A stretch of DNA of 64,000 nt from Chromatiaceae bacterium (GCA_025458165.1 JALOTB010000004.1:1-64000), one strand, 5' to 3'. Numbered from the stretch's first letter, positions 18,306 through 27,361 are shown. Translations and numbers: made by a program. Notes: generated by a model not told the origin, from the sequence alone.

Positions 18306-18587
18306 ATGACCGAAGCAGACCGTAGGGCGCACTTCCGTTATCGCGATCCGGAGAGCACCACCGTGCGGCTGACGGTCAAGCAGGGGGGGGCCGAGCGGCC
18401 GTTGACTGCACTGCTGGTCAATGAAAGCTACTCCGGCCTGGCATGCGTGTACGTCGGTGCGCCGCTCGACGTCGACAGTGAGCTGATCTGGCGGGAGACG
18501 CTGGATATCGCCACCCCCTGCCGAGTCACCCGATGCGAATCGCTCTACCAGGACGTCTACCTGCTCGGCTTGCAGGTCGCCGGTTAG
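18306..18587 (+). CDS. PilZ-domain protein, probable c-di-GMP effector
   Basis: PilZ proteins bind cyclic di-GMP and change motility, pili or polysaccharide export by protein contact. The 93-residue single-domain protein has the RxxxR motif at Arg7 to Arg11 (RRAHFRYR) and the second motif as NESYSG at 39-44, the N-variant of (D/N)xSxxG. Both are expected to bind ligand. It has no signal peptide or membrane segment. It faces the HPt gene convergently (50-nt gap); a role in type IV pilus or surface sensing is plausible but only inferred from that neighbour. Confidence 0.8.
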   Translation: MTEADRRAHFRYRDPESTTVRLTVKQGGAERPLTALLVNESYSGLACVYVGAPLDVDSELIWRETLDIATPCRVTRCESLYQDVYLLGLQVAG

Positions 18588-18636
18588 CCGCACACCTCGG
18601 ACGGGGATTCTTGGCCATCTCCGCCAAGCATGGGCC

Positions 18637-19569
18637 CTAGCCGATCGACAGCGTCCACAGGAGCAACCAGGCGCCGATCAGCCCGCCCAGCAGGGCGCTG
18701 AGGACGAGCGCCAGCCAACCGAAGCGGCGCTGGGCAGTGACCGCCTGTAGGTTCTCCTCGATGCCTTGCTTCATCTCGCTCCGCAGGCGTTCCATGTTGG
18801 GCGCCAGCTTGGCCCTGACTCGCTGCTCGACCAGGCGGTTGACCTCGCCCTGATCGATCGCGGGCTCCCGCTGTGCCCGCCTCGCCTCGGTGCGCAGGTC
18901 CGTGACCTCCTTGGTGAGCTGCTTGACGGCCTCGCCGATGCGGTCGAGCTCGGCACCGGTGTCCCGCTGGCTGACTACCCGCTGCTGGATCTCGCTCAGT
19001 GCGCCGGCCCGCCGTGCCTGCTGCAAGGCCATCTCCGAGCGGTGCAGCGCCTCATCCGCCCGCTGCATGACGCGGTCGAGCTTGAGGTTGACCTCCTGGA
19101 GCTGCCGCCCAGCGGCGGCGCTCGCCGGCAGCGCGGAGACGGCCGCCGCCTGCTCGCGCCCGGCGGCGAGCGCATCCGCGCGCTTCATCAGGGTCTCGAT
19201 CTCTGGGTTAGACCCAGGTCGGCGCCTGCTCTTGAATGCCTCCGCCGCCCTGGGAATCTGGGCCCGGGCGGCGGCCACCAGCTTGACCATGGGGTCGGAG
19301 ATTGAGACCGTCCCGGCGATCGCCTGGTTGAGCATGTTCTCGACCTTCCAGGCCATCTCGGAGAGGTCGAGCGCCCGGACCATGCGCCCGCTGCCCTTGA
19401 GCGTGTGGAAGCTGCGGCGGATCTCGGTGAGTGCCTTCTTGTCGCCCGGATCGGCCGTCCAGTCCTTGAGGTGCCTGTCGATGGTAGCGACGAGCTCTCC
19501 TACCTCCTCCACGAAGACGTCGACGATCTCGTCCTCGGTGGTCGGGATGTGCCAACGATCTTGAGCCAT
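18637..19569 (-). CDS. HPt-domain protein with coiled coil and C-terminal membrane anchor
   Basis: The 310-residue protein has an N-terminal histidine phosphotransfer domain (about 10-110) with the phosphorylatable His55 in RRSFHTLKGSGRM, the form seen in ChpA/PilL-type chemosensory hybrids. After it come an alanine-rich linker, a long predicted coiled coil (about 155-280, with many heptad-spaced Leu, Val and charged residues) and one C-terminal membrane helix (FGWLALVLSALLGGLIGAWL, about 285-305). No kinase core, CheA regulatory domain or receiver is present, so this is a membrane-tethered stand-alone HPt. The natural partners are a response regulator and kinase encoded elsewhere. It is convergent with the PilZ gene. 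Family membership of the C-terminal half is unknown to me. Confidence 0.8.
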   Translation of the reverse strand: MAQDRWHIPTTEDEIVDVFVEEVGELVATIDRHLKDWTADPGDKKALTEIRRSFHTLKGSGRMVRALDLSEMAWKVENMLNQAIAGTVSISDPMVKLVAAARAQIPRAAEAFKSRRRPGSNPEIETLMKRADALAAGREQAAAVSALPASAAAGRQLQEVNLKLDRVMQRADEALHRSEMALQQARRAGALSEIQQRVVSQRDTGAELDRIGEAVKQLTKEVTDLRTEARRAQREPAIDQGEVNRLVEQRVRAKLAPNMERLRSEMKQGIEENLQAVTAQRRFGWLALVLSALLGGLIGAWLLLWTLSIG

Positions 19570-19839
19570 AGGGCAAGCCTCCCGCAGGTCAGGTGCGCGT
19601 CTTCAAGCCCGACGCGGCCGATTGGCGATCCATGGAGCCCCAGGGCGCGGCATACGAGGCGGCCGGGCCCGCTTACCGATACTCTGGGCCGGCCTAGGCG
19701 GCGGGACAGGGTCGGCCCCGTGCTGCCAAGCCGGGTTCGGGACCTGGCCCGGCGAGCTTCTCGCCCCTCACCGCTCAACGCCGACCGCTGACCGCGAAGG
19801 CCTGGTTCTCGCCAACTATTCCCTAACCATCACCCACGA

Positions 19840-21540
19840 TCAATGCCGGCGCCCGCCGAGCCAGCGCCAGGCGATCCCAGCGGGCGCGCTGCCGCCGGTC
19901 TGGACGTAGCACAGGGCATGGTGGTTGAGCAGCGTCCAGCGCATCCGCGAGCGGGCACCGGCGTTGCCGCAGAAGAGCAGGCGGTCGCCTCTTTGCAGCC
20001 TTCGACTGCCCGCCGGCAGCAGCTCGCGGTCGCCGCCGCGGGCGAGCATCAGGGCGATCGCCGGCAGCCGTGCGTCGCGGTCGCGCGGGTCTTGCAGCAG
20101 ATTTCCGAGGGTGGTGGGGTTCCCCCGCAGGGCGGCGTCCCAGACGGCGAGCGCGTCGTCCTCATCGACGCGGACCTCCCACACCTCCGGCACCTGCTCG
20201 TCGACGAGGGCGGCGATCCGGCTCACCAGCTCGCAGGCCCAGGTGTCCTCCTGGTAGCGGGCGTACTGCTCGAACTCGGTCAGCAGCGGAGTCGCCAACA
20301 GCACGCGGATGCGGTGGGCGACGATCGAGCTCGGGTGCATGACGATCTGCGCCCCCACCGCCTCGAATAGCTCATGATTGTCGAGGTGGTTCTCGCGGGC
20401 GACCACGAAGAGGTCGGGGTTGAGCTGGCGCGCGGTCATGATGATCGAAAGATTATTGGCGTCGTCGTCGGTGCCAGCGAGCAGGGCCACGGCCCGCGCG
20501 ACCTTGGCCTGCTCCAGGGTCTCGGCCTCGGTCCCGCGGCCTTGTACCCAAGCGGTGGCTGGCGTGCCAGTGCGCTGGGGCTCGGCCTCGACCACCAGCA
20601 CCTCTACCCCTTGCTCGACCAGATGGCGATACACGGCCTTGCCGAATCGCCCGTACCCGCACAGGATCCACAGCCCCTTCGCCGGCGGATAGATGGGGTC
20701 CTTGAGCCGCTCGCCGCCGAGGCCAGTGAGCCACTCCTCCAGCAGCACTAGGCAGGGCGCCTGGATGGCGGTCGCGAGATAGAGCGCGAAGATATCGAAG
20801 GGGTCGTAGATATGGTCGGTCCCGAACGAGGCCATGTTGGCCTCGATGTCGTGCGAGTCCGCCCGGCAGATCACCTTGATCTCCGGGTGCATCAGCTTGG
20901 TGGCGATGGCGACTTTGAGGTTGGTCTCGTTGACGTTGGTGAGCGCGGCCACGCCCGCGCAGAGCGGGTGGCGCAGGCCCGCTTCGACCAGGTGGGTGGG
21001 GCGCCGGACGTCAGCCGCCAATCCCGGCACGTAGAGCCGCAGATTCTCCAACCGCAAGAGCTGAATGCGCTCCTCCTTGATGTCGACCGCCACGACCTGT
21101 TGATCGCGCTCGGTGAGTGCGCGCACGAGCACTCCGCCGGTCTCGCCGTAACCGCACACCAGGTAGAAGGGCGTGCGCAGCCGCTGTACGCGGCGGGCGA
21201 AGCGCCGCTCGGTCATTGCGCGCTGAAAGGTCTTGTCTTGGAGCAGGGCGATCAGCGTGCCCAAGGAATAGAACCAGACGACGACGGTCGCGTAGATCAC
21301 GAAGACTAACCAGAGCCGCTGCGCCTCGGTGAATGCCTCGGGGATCTCGCCAAAGCCGATGGTGGTGGCGGTGTAGCTCACCACGTAGAGCGCATGGAAG
21401 AAGCTCATCGAGGCGGGATTGCCGGCCGAGTCCTGACCGGGCATCAGGACCAGCCCGAGGACCGCCACGGCATGGGCGAGGATGAGCGCCAGCAGGGGCG
21501 TCCGCATGCGCCGAAAGACGAGAAAGGCGATGCTATCCAT
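19840..21540 (-). CDS. Two-helix potassium channel with two RCK (TrkA-N) domains
   Basis: The 566-residue protein starts with two hydrophobic helices around a pore loop with the filter TTIGFGEIP (near residue 60), then a first RCK domain starting FYLVCGYGETGG (about 125) and a second starting LWILCGYGRFG (about 325), both with GxGxxG nucleotide-binding loops, and TrkA-C-like ends. It is therefore a gated potassium channel or Kch/MthK-type protein in the inner membrane, sensing a nucleotide or ion. The frame is open upstream, but the hydrophobic protein begins at the ATG at 21540. It is last in a leftward set after thrC, citramalate synthase and a small membrane protein. Confidence 0.85.
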   Translation of the reverse strand: MDSIAFLVFRRMRTPLLALILAHAVAVLGLVLMPGQDSAGNPASMSFFHALYVVSYTATTIGFGEIPEAFTEAQRLWLVFVIYATVVVWFYSLGTLIALLQDKTFQRAMTERRFARRVQRLRTPFYLVCGYGETGGVLVRALTERDQQVVAVDIKEERIQLLRLENLRLYVPGLAADVRRPTHLVEAGLRHPLCAGVAALTNVNETNLKVAIATKLMHPEIKVICRADSHDIEANMASFGTDHIYDPFDIFALYLATAIQAPCLVLLEEWLTGLGGERLKDPIYPPAKGLWILCGYGRFGKAVYRHLVEQGVEVLVVEAEPQRTGTPATAWVQGRGTEAETLEQAKVARAVALLAGTDDDANNLSIIMTARQLNPDLFVVARENHLDNHELFEAVGAQIVMHPSSIVAHRIRVLLATPLLTEFEQYARYQEDTWACELVSRIAALVDEQVPEVWEVRVDEDDALAVWDAALRGNPTTLGNLLQDPRDRDARLPAIALMLARGGDRELLPAGSRRLQRGDRLLFCGNAGARSRMRWTLLNHHALCYVQTGGSAPAGIAWRWLGGRRH

Positions 21541-21575
21541 GGGGCCTGGGTCGCCCGTTGCTCCGCGGGCGGGGC

Positions 21576-21959
21576 CTAGCGGCGGAGCATCACCGTCTCG
21601 ACCACCAGCAGGACTACGGAGACCACGTTGGCCATCATCGCCCCGCCCGCGAGGGAGACGATGCTTGCGGTCACCACCGGTGTGAGCCCGACTTCGGTCA
21701 CGTGGACCGCGATCGCCCAGACCAGGACTGCGGCAATGAGCTGGAGCATGGCGACCAGGCTGGTTGCCAGCAGGACGGCTCCCATCTGGGTGCGGTCGCC
21801 GAACTTGAGCACGGTGGCAATCAGGTTGACCACCACCACCGCGAACAGCTCCCACACGTTGTGGTGCGCGGGGTTGTCGAGCTCGCCGACGAAGAACCCG
21901 AAATTCAAGGTGAAGGCGAGGACGATAAAGAAACCGAACACGACCTTTTCGGGGTTCAC
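21576..21959 (-). CDS. Small four-helix conserved membrane protein (DUF6394-like)
   Basis: The 127-residue protein has about four membrane helices, with the conserved-looking loops ELDNPAHHNVWELFAV and LIATVLKFGDRTQMGAVLLA. I recall this pattern as DUF6394, found beside two-RCK potassium channels in other gammaproteobacteria, but have not verified the number. It begins with GTG at 21957-21959 behind a good GGAGAG site; the frame is open further upstream without a better start. It is 35 nt upstream of the channel gene in transcription order, so it may be an accessory channel subunit. Confidence 0.72.
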   Translation of the reverse strand: MNPEKVVFGFFIVLAFTLNFGFFVGELDNPAHHNVWELFAVVVVNLIATVLKFGDRTQMGAVLLATSLVAMLQLIAAVLVWAIAVHVTEVGLTPVVTASIVSLAGGAMMANVVSVVLLVVETVMLRR

Positions 21960-21991
21960 GGGGGTCTCTCCGGTTGCGCTGTTGCGTTGGG

Positions 21992-23563
21992 TCAGGCCGC
22001 GCTCTCGCTCGGCTCGGCGGCCTTGAGCGTGCCGTGCACCAGGACGTTGAGCATGCGCAGGGTCGCGTTGATGGCGGCAAAGACCTGGTTGAAGTGCACC
22101 CCGCGGGTGCGCAGCTCCTTGCCCGCTCCCTGCCAGGTGATGATGCATTCGGTGAGGGCATCGGTGCGTCCGCCCTTGGGGATGCGCACCTCGTAGTCGA
22201 CCAGCTCCGGCAGGATGATGACCCCTCGCTTCAGCACCTTGGAGAGTGCATTCATGAAGGCATCGAAGCCACCGTTGCCGCTGCCGGCGGCGGTGTGGAC
22301 CTCGTCCATGATGCGGATGCGGATGCTCGCGGTGGACTCCAGATCCATGCTGCTGCTCACGCTGCAGCCGAGGAGCTCGACGTGGTTGTAGTCCTTGCCC
22401 TCCAGTACCTCGGCGATGATGAAGGGTAGGTCGTCGGTGGTGATGACGCGCTTGGAGTCGCCGAGCTCGACGATGCGCTGGAGCACCTTGCGCTGGTTCT
22501 CCTCGGATAGGCTGATATCGAGCCGCTCCAGGTTCTTGGCGAGCGAGGCCTTGCCCGCCAGCTTGCCGAGCGCGTACTTGCGCCGGCGGGCAAAGCGCTC
22601 GGGCGAGAGCCGGGTGTGGTAGAGGCTCGCCTTGCGGTCGCCGTCGGCATGGATCCCGGCGGTCTGGGTGAACACGTCCTCGCCGACAATGGGGGCGTTG
22701 TCGGCGATGCGCTTGCCCGAGAAGTACTCCACCAGCTCGCTCACGCTCTTGAGGTGGCGCTCGTCGATGCGCAGCTCCATCCCGAGCTGATCGCGCAGGT
22801 TGACGGCGACCTCGGCCAGGCTCGCGTTGCCTGCGCGCTCCCCGAGACAGTTGACCGTGCAGTGGACGGCGGCGGCCCCGGCCTGGGCCGCGGCGAGGAC
22901 ATTCGCGGTGGCGAGCCCGTAGTCGTTGTGGGGGTGGAAGTCGAACCTGAGGCCAGGAAAGCGGCGGATCATGTCCGCCATGGCGGTGAAGACCCGCTCC
23001 GGGGTCATCACGCCCAGGGTGTCAGGGAGCATGAAGTGGCCGATGCCGGCGTCGGTCAGCCCATCGACCATGGCATAGACGTAGCCCGGATTGTCCCGGT
23101 AACCGTTCGACCAGTCCTCCAGGTACAGGTTGACGCGCAGCCCCGCCGCCTGGGCCAGCCCGATCGCCTCGCGCACGTCGGCGAGGTGCGACTCCAGGGT
23201 CTTGCCGAGCTGCTGGCGGCAGTGGTTCTCGCTGCCCTTGGCGAGCAGGTTGATCACCTGACCACCAGCGGTGCGGATCCAGTCGACGCTTCGGCCGCGG
23301 TCGACGAAGCCCAGCACCTCGACCCGCCCGGCCAGCCCTTGCCCGTTCGCCCAGTCGATGATGTTGGAGACCGCTGCCAGCTCGCCTTCGGAGACCCGCG
23401 CCGAGGCGACCTCGATACGGTCGACCCGCACCAGCTCCAGCAGTGCCTTGGCGATGTTGGTCTTCTCCTCGGGCGAGAACGAGACCCCCTGGGTCTGCTC
23501 GCCGTCGCGGAGCGTGGTGTCGAGGATCTCGACGCGCGGCTGCGGCTCGTGCATGACGCTCAT
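21992..23563 (-). CDS. cimA: (R)-citramalate synthase, Leptospira type
   Basis: Citramalate synthase condenses pyruvate with acetyl-CoA, the first step of a threonine-independent route to 2-oxobutyrate and isoleucine. The 523-residue protein has LDTTLRDGEQTQGVSFS at the N-terminus, EVASARVSEGEL near 50, NLYLEDWSNGYRDNPGY near 145, FDFHPHNDYGLATANV near 210 and GEDVFTQTAGIHADGDRKAS near 290, then the LeuA-type allosteric domain (about 400-510). These match my recollection of the Leptospira enzyme more closely than LeuA. It lies directly after thrC with one base between, so isoleucine could be made from threonine or from citramalate. A 2-isopropylmalate or homocitrate synthase is less likely. 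Confidence 0.82.
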   Translation of the reverse strand: MSVMHEPQPRVEILDTTLRDGEQTQGVSFSPEEKTNIAKALLELVRVDRIEVASARVSEGELAAVSNIIDWANGQGLAGRVEVLGFVDRGRSVDWIRTAGGQVINLLAKGSENHCRQQLGKTLESHLADVREAIGLAQAAGLRVNLYLEDWSNGYRDNPGYVYAMVDGLTDAGIGHFMLPDTLGVMTPERVFTAMADMIRRFPGLRFDFHPHNDYGLATANVLAAAQAGAAAVHCTVNCLGERAGNASLAEVAVNLRDQLGMELRIDERHLKSVSELVEYFSGKRIADNAPIVGEDVFTQTAGIHADGDRKASLYHTRLSPERFARRRKYALGKLAGKASLAKNLERLDISLSEENQRKVLQRIVELGDSKRVITTDDLPFIIAEVLEGKDYNHVELLGCSVSSSMDLESTASIRIRIMDEVHTAAGSGNGGFDAFMNALSKVLKRGVIILPELVDYEVRIPKGGRTDALTECIITWQGAGKELRTRGVHFNQVFAAINATLRMLNVLVHGTLKAAEPSESAA

Positions 23564-23564
23564 C

Positions 23565-24956
23565 TCATTCCCCGGCCGCCGCCAGGGTGGCGCGCAGGTG
23601 CTCGCGCACGGCCTCCTCGCTGGCGTCGAGCAGCACCGAGCGGGTCTCCCGCTCCATCAGGCCGCGCAGCGCGGGCGGGGGCGGGGCCTCGATCCCGATC
23701 GCGGCGCGCACCGCCTCGTTGAATTTGGCCGGGTGCGCGGTCGCAAGGCAGACCATGTCATCGCACTCGCCGGCCCCATGCACCCCGACCGCGGTGTGGG
23801 GGTCGAGGATGTAGCCGGTCTCGCGGTAGGTCGCGCGGATCTGCTCCAGTGTCTCCTCGTCGCTCGCCGCGGCGGCGTCGAAGTCGCCCGCCACGATCGC
23901 ATGTTGCTCGGCGCCGACGCGCATTTGACCGCTGCGGCCCATCTCGGCGAGGAGCTCGCCGACCGCCTCCGGCCGCTCGCCGTGCAGATAGTAGAGGTAG
24001 CGCTCGAAGTTCGACGCGATCTGGATGTCCATCGAGGGGCTCAGGGTCGGGTGGACCTCACCGGCCGCGTAGACCCCGGTGTGGACGAAGCGGGTCAGGA
24101 TGTCGTTGCGGTTGGTGGCGATGATCAGCCGGTCGACCGGCAGCCCCATACGCTTGGCGAGATAGCCCGCGAAGATGTCGCCGAAGTTGCCAGTCGGCAC
24201 CGAGAAGCTGACCCGCCGCTCGGGATCGCCGCCGCTCAGCCGGCCCCAGGCGTAGAAGTAATAGATGGTCTGGGCCAGGATGCGCGCCCAGTTGATCGAG
24301 TTGACCGCGCCCAGGTGATGGGCGTCTTTGAAGGCGAGGTCGTTGAACAGGGCCTTGACGATGCGCTGGCCATCATCGAAGGTCCCGCGGATCGCCAGGT
24401 TGTGCACGTTGGCGTCGAGCACGGTGGTCATCTGCCGCTCTTGGATCGGCGACACGCGCCCGTGCGGGTAGAGGATGAAAATATGGATGCGGGGCTTGCC
24501 GCGCACCCCGGCGATGGCGGCCGAGCCGGTGTCCCCCGAGGTCGCGCCGAGGATGTTGAGCCGGCCACCGTCGCGGGCGAGGAAGTGCGCAAAGAGGTTG
24601 CCAAGGAGCTGGAGCGCGACGTCCTTGAAGGCGGCGGTCGGGCCGTGGAAGAGCTCCAGGACCTGGTGGCGGCCGACCCGGACCAGCGGGGTGACCTCCG
24701 GGTGCGAGAAGCTCGCGAACGAGTGATTGACCAGGTCCTCCAGCTCCCCGCGGGTCAGCTCCGAACCGACGTAGGGAATGAGGACCTCAACGGCGAGGTC
24801 CTGGAAGCGTAGCCGCGCCCAGTCCGCCAGGGTCAGCGGACCGATCTGCGGGATCGATTCGGGCACCAGCAGGCCGCCGTCGGTGCCCAGCCCCATCATC
24901 ACCGCCTCGGCGAAACCAACCGGCTCGACGCCGCCCCGGGTGCTCACATATCTCAT
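23565..24956 (-). CDS. thrC: Threonine synthase
   Basis: Threonine synthase converts O-phosphohomoserine to threonine with PLP in the cytoplasm. The 463-residue protein begins MRYVSTRGGVEPVGFAEA and has the PLP-lysine motif HGPTAAFKDVALQLL near residue 108, plus GATSGDTGSAAI for phosphate binding and VPTGNFGDIFAGYLAK near 245. The ATG at 24956 is the family start, although the frame is open for 110 codons upstream. The usual partners hom and thrB are not adjacent. It is first in the set thrC-cimA-membrane protein-potassium channel. Confidence 0.95.
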   Translation of the reverse strand: MRYVSTRGGVEPVGFAEAVMMGLGTDGGLLVPESIPQIGPLTLADWARLRFQDLAVEVLIPYVGSELTRGELEDLVNHSFASFSHPEVTPLVRVGRHQVLELFHGPTAAFKDVALQLLGNLFAHFLARDGGRLNILGATSGDTGSAAIAGVRGKPRIHIFILYPHGRVSPIQERQMTTVLDANVHNLAIRGTFDDGQRIVKALFNDLAFKDAHHLGAVNSINWARILAQTIYYFYAWGRLSGGDPERRVSFSVPTGNFGDIFAGYLAKRMGLPVDRLIIATNRNDILTRFVHTGVYAAGEVHPTLSPSMDIQIASNFERYLYYLHGERPEAVGELLAEMGRSGQMRVGAEQHAIVAGDFDAAAASDEETLEQIRATYRETGYILDPHTAVGVHGAGECDDMVCLATAHPAKFNEAVRAAIGIEAPPPPALRGLMERETRSVLLDASEEAVREHLRATLAAAGE

Positions 24957-25295
24957 TGTGCGGCCTGCTTGACATCCAGGTCCGGCGCCATCCGGACAGC
25001 CGGATAAGGAAAGCGGCTGATTTTGGCCGATGGCTGCTCTGCCTGGCAAATCCCGAGTGGCCCGCGCCTGCTCTGCTCTCGCCCGCCGGGCGCACCAAGA
25101 AACGGCGTTGACAGCCTGTTGTGGCGTAAACACAATGGCCGAGGCCCGCGGTTCCGGCAGAAGACGGCGGGTGCAGTATGGGCAAGAGACCGAGAACGAC
25201 CCTCTGCCAACGACGGCCGGGTACCGGGCGCCGCAACGGGCCCCATCGCCGGCTTCCAAAACAACATCCCCAACCACAGAGGGAGTGTCCACGCA
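24957..25295. other. Intergenic region between thrC and the symporter pair
   Basis: This 339-nt divergent gap holds the promoters for leftward thrC and rightward DUF4212/SSS genes. A perfect hairpin (GTCCGG at 24980-24985 with CCGGAC at 24992-24997, loop of six) lies in the thrC 5' leader. A good promoter lies at 25108-25136 for the rightward genes. I found no ORF with protein-like composition and no riboswitch I could recognise. Confidence 0.5.
25108..25136 (+). promoter_or_regulatory. Probable promoter of the DUF4212/SSS operon
   Basis: TTGACA at 25108-25113 is a perfect -35 hexamer, followed after 17 nt by CACAAT at 25131-25136 (four of six, with the key A and T). The start of transcription would be near 25143, giving a leader of about 150 nt before the DUF4212 ATG. 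The long leader could hold regulation, but I saw no clear structure. Confidence 0.6.
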
Positions 25296-25553
25296 ATGAC
25301 ACCCGAGAATCGCTCCGCTTATTGGAAGGCGAATTTGCGCCTCCTTGTCGTCCTTCTGGTTATCTGGTTCCTGGTCTCCTATGGCGCCGGCATCCTATTC
25401 GCCGGGCCGCTCAATGCCGTCTCCCTGGGTGGCTATCCGCTCGGCTTTTGGTTTGCACAACAGGGCTCGATCTATGTCTTCCTCGTGCTGATCTTCGTGT
25501 ATGCCTTCCGCATGAATCAGCTCGACAAGAAATTCGACGTCCACGAAGACTGA
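25296..25553 (+). CDS. DUF4212 small membrane subunit of the SSS symporter
   Basis: The 85-residue protein has two membrane helices (LLVVLLVIWFLVSYGAGILF and FAQQGSIYVFLVLIFVYAFR) and the family ends MTPENRSAYWKANLRL and RMNQLDKKFDV. DUF4212 proteins are nearly always encoded just before a sodium/solute symporter of the VC_2705/ActP type, like YhdT before PanF. The ATG at 25296 lies behind GGGAG; the frame is open upstream but not protein-like. The next gene starts 17 nt later. Confidence 0.92.
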   Translation: MTPENRSAYWKANLRLLVVLLVIWFLVSYGAGILFAGPLNAVSLGGYPLGFWFAQQGSIYVFLVLIFVYAFRMNQLDKKFDVHED

Positions 25554-25570
25554 GCCCGGGGGCACCAACC

Positions 25571-27361
25571 ATGGATCTCAAGATACTCACGATCATCGTC
25601 GTCGGCGCGACCTTCGCGCTCTACATCGGCATCGCGATCTGGGCGCGCGCCGCGACCACCGGCGAGTTCTATGTCGCGGGCAAGGGTGTCCACCCGGTGC
25701 TCAACGGCATGGCGACCGCGGCGGACTGGATGTCCGCGGCCTCATTCATCTCGATGGCCGGGCTGATCGCCTTCAGCGGCTTCGATGCCTCGGCCTATCT
25801 GATGGGCTGGACCGGCGGCTATGTGCTTCTGGCACTTCTGCTCGCGCCCTATCTGCGAAAGTTCGGTAAGTTCACGGTGCCTGAGTTCATTGGCGACCGC
25901 TATTACTCGCAGACGGCCCGCATCGTCGCCGTGGTCTGCCTCATCGTCGCCTCGGTGACCTACGTCATCGGGCAGATGAAGGGCGTCGGTGTCGCCTTCT
26001 CGAGCTTCCTGGAGGTGCCCTACACCTGGGGCGTGGTCATCGGGATGGCGATCGTCTTCGTGTACGCCGTTCTCGGCGGGATGAAGGGCATCACCTACAC
26101 CCAGATCGCGCAGTACGTGGTGCTGATCACCGCCTACACGATTCCGGCCGTCTTCATCTCGCTGCACCTCACCGGTAATCCGCTGCCGCAGATCGGCCTC
26201 GGCAGCGAGTATGCGCGCGACGGCGTCGCCAGCGGTGTCCCGATCCTAGCCAAGCTCGATCAGGTCATCACCGATCTTGGATTTGCTGAGTACACGGCGC
26301 AGAAAGGCTCGACGATCAACATCTTCCTGCTCACGCTGTCGTTGATGATCGGGACAGCGGGCCTGCCGCACGTCATCATCCGCTTCTTCACCGTGCCCAA
26401 GGTCAAGGATGCCCGCTCTTCCGCCGGCTGGGCCCTGGTCTTCATCGCTATCCTCTATACCACTGCCCCCGCCGTCGGCGCCATGGCGCGCCTCAACCTG
26501 GTCGACACCATCCAGCCCGGCGAAGTGGGCTCGGCCACCGGCAACATCGAGCTCACGGCCCTGCCGACCTGGATGTTGCGCTGGGAGAAGACCGGACTCC
26601 TCAAGTGGGAGGACAAGAACAGCGACGGCCGGCTGCAGTACTACGACGACAAGAACGCTGCGTTTGCCGCCAAGGCCGAGCAGTGGGGCTGGAAGGGCAA
26701 CGAGCTGACCAAGGTCGACCGCGACATCATGGTGATCGCCAACCCGGAGATCGCCGGTCTGCCGAACTGGGTCATCGCCCTGGTGGCGGCCGGTGGACTT
26801 GCTGCGGCCCTGTCGACCGCGGCGGGGCTGTTGCTCGCGATCTCCTCGGCCATCTCGCATGACCTCTTGAAGGGCGTCTTCATGCCCAGCATCTCGGAGA
26901 AGGCCGAGCTCCTCGCGGGGCGCATCGCGATGGCCGGCGCCATCCTTCTGGCCGGCTGGTTAGGCATCAATCCACCAGGCTTCGCCGCGGAGGTGGTCGC
27001 GCTGGCGTTTGGTCTCGCCGCCTCGTCGATCTTCCCGGCGCTGATGATGGGCATCTTCGACAAGCGCGCGAACAGCATGGGGGCGATCGCCGGTATGCTG
27101 GCCGGCCTGACCTTCACGCTGGTCTACATCTTCTGGTTCAAGGGGTGGTTCTTCGTACCCGGTACCAACATGGCGCCGAATACCCCGGATAATTGGCTCC
27201 TTGGCATCTCGCCAGAGGCGATCGGTGCGGTCGGTGCGCTGGTGAACTTCGTCGTCGCCTACGTCGTATCGCACGCCACCGCGCCACCGCCGGAGCACAT
27301 CCAGCACCTGGTTGAGGACATCCGTGTGCCCAAGGGGGCCGGAGAGGCCACCGGGCATTGA
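25571..27361 (+). CDS. Sodium/solute symporter, VC_2705 subfamily (acetate-permease-like)
   Basis: The 596-residue inner-membrane protein shows the SSS pattern of about 13 helices, with ATTGEFYVAGKGVHPVLNGMA near the start and GGMKGITYTQIAQYVVLITA near 170, both conserved in ActP-like carriers of acetate and other short organic acids. It is longer than E. coli ActP because of a hydrophilic insert at about 335-390 between helices. That insert contains DKNSDGRLQYYD at residues 348-359, which fits the EF-hand calcium loop. The substrate cannot be read from sequence, but acetate or pyruvate is the family expectation. It ends 30 nt before a strong terminator. Confidence 0.9.
   Translation: MDLKILTIIVVGATFALYIGIAIWARAATTGEFYVAGKGVHPVLNGMATAADWMSAASFISMAGLIAFSGFDASAYLMGWTGGYVLLALLLAPYLRKFGKFTVPEFIGDRYYSQTARIVAVVCLIVASVTYVIGQMKGVGVAFSSFLEVPYTWGVVIGMAIVFVYAVLGGMKGITYTQIAQYVVLITAYTIPAVFISLHLTGNPLPQIGLGSEYARDGVASGVPILAKLDQVITDLGFAEYTAQKGSTINIFLLTLSLMIGTAGLPHVIIRFFTVPKVKDARSSAGWALVFIAILYTTAPAVGAMARLNLVDTIQPGEVGSATGNIELTALPTWMLRWEKTGLLKWEDKNSDGRLQYYDDKNAAFAAKAEQWGWKGNELTKVDRDIMVIANPEIAGLPNWVIALVAAGGLAAALSTAAGLLLAISSAISHDLLKGVFMPSISEKAELLAGRIAMAGAILLAGWLGINPPGFAAEVVALAFGLAASSIFPALMMGIFDKRANSMGAIAGMLAGLTFTLVYIFWFKGWFFVPGTNMAPNTPDNWLLGISPEAIGAVGALVNFVVAYVVSHATAPPPEHIQHLVEDIRVPKGAGEATGH

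Noticed and set aside
19840..22161. A 773-codon open frame extending the potassium-channel gene upstream
   Set aside because: The first 200 codons are in the wrong frame across citramalate synthase and the small membrane gene; the channel protein starts at 21540.
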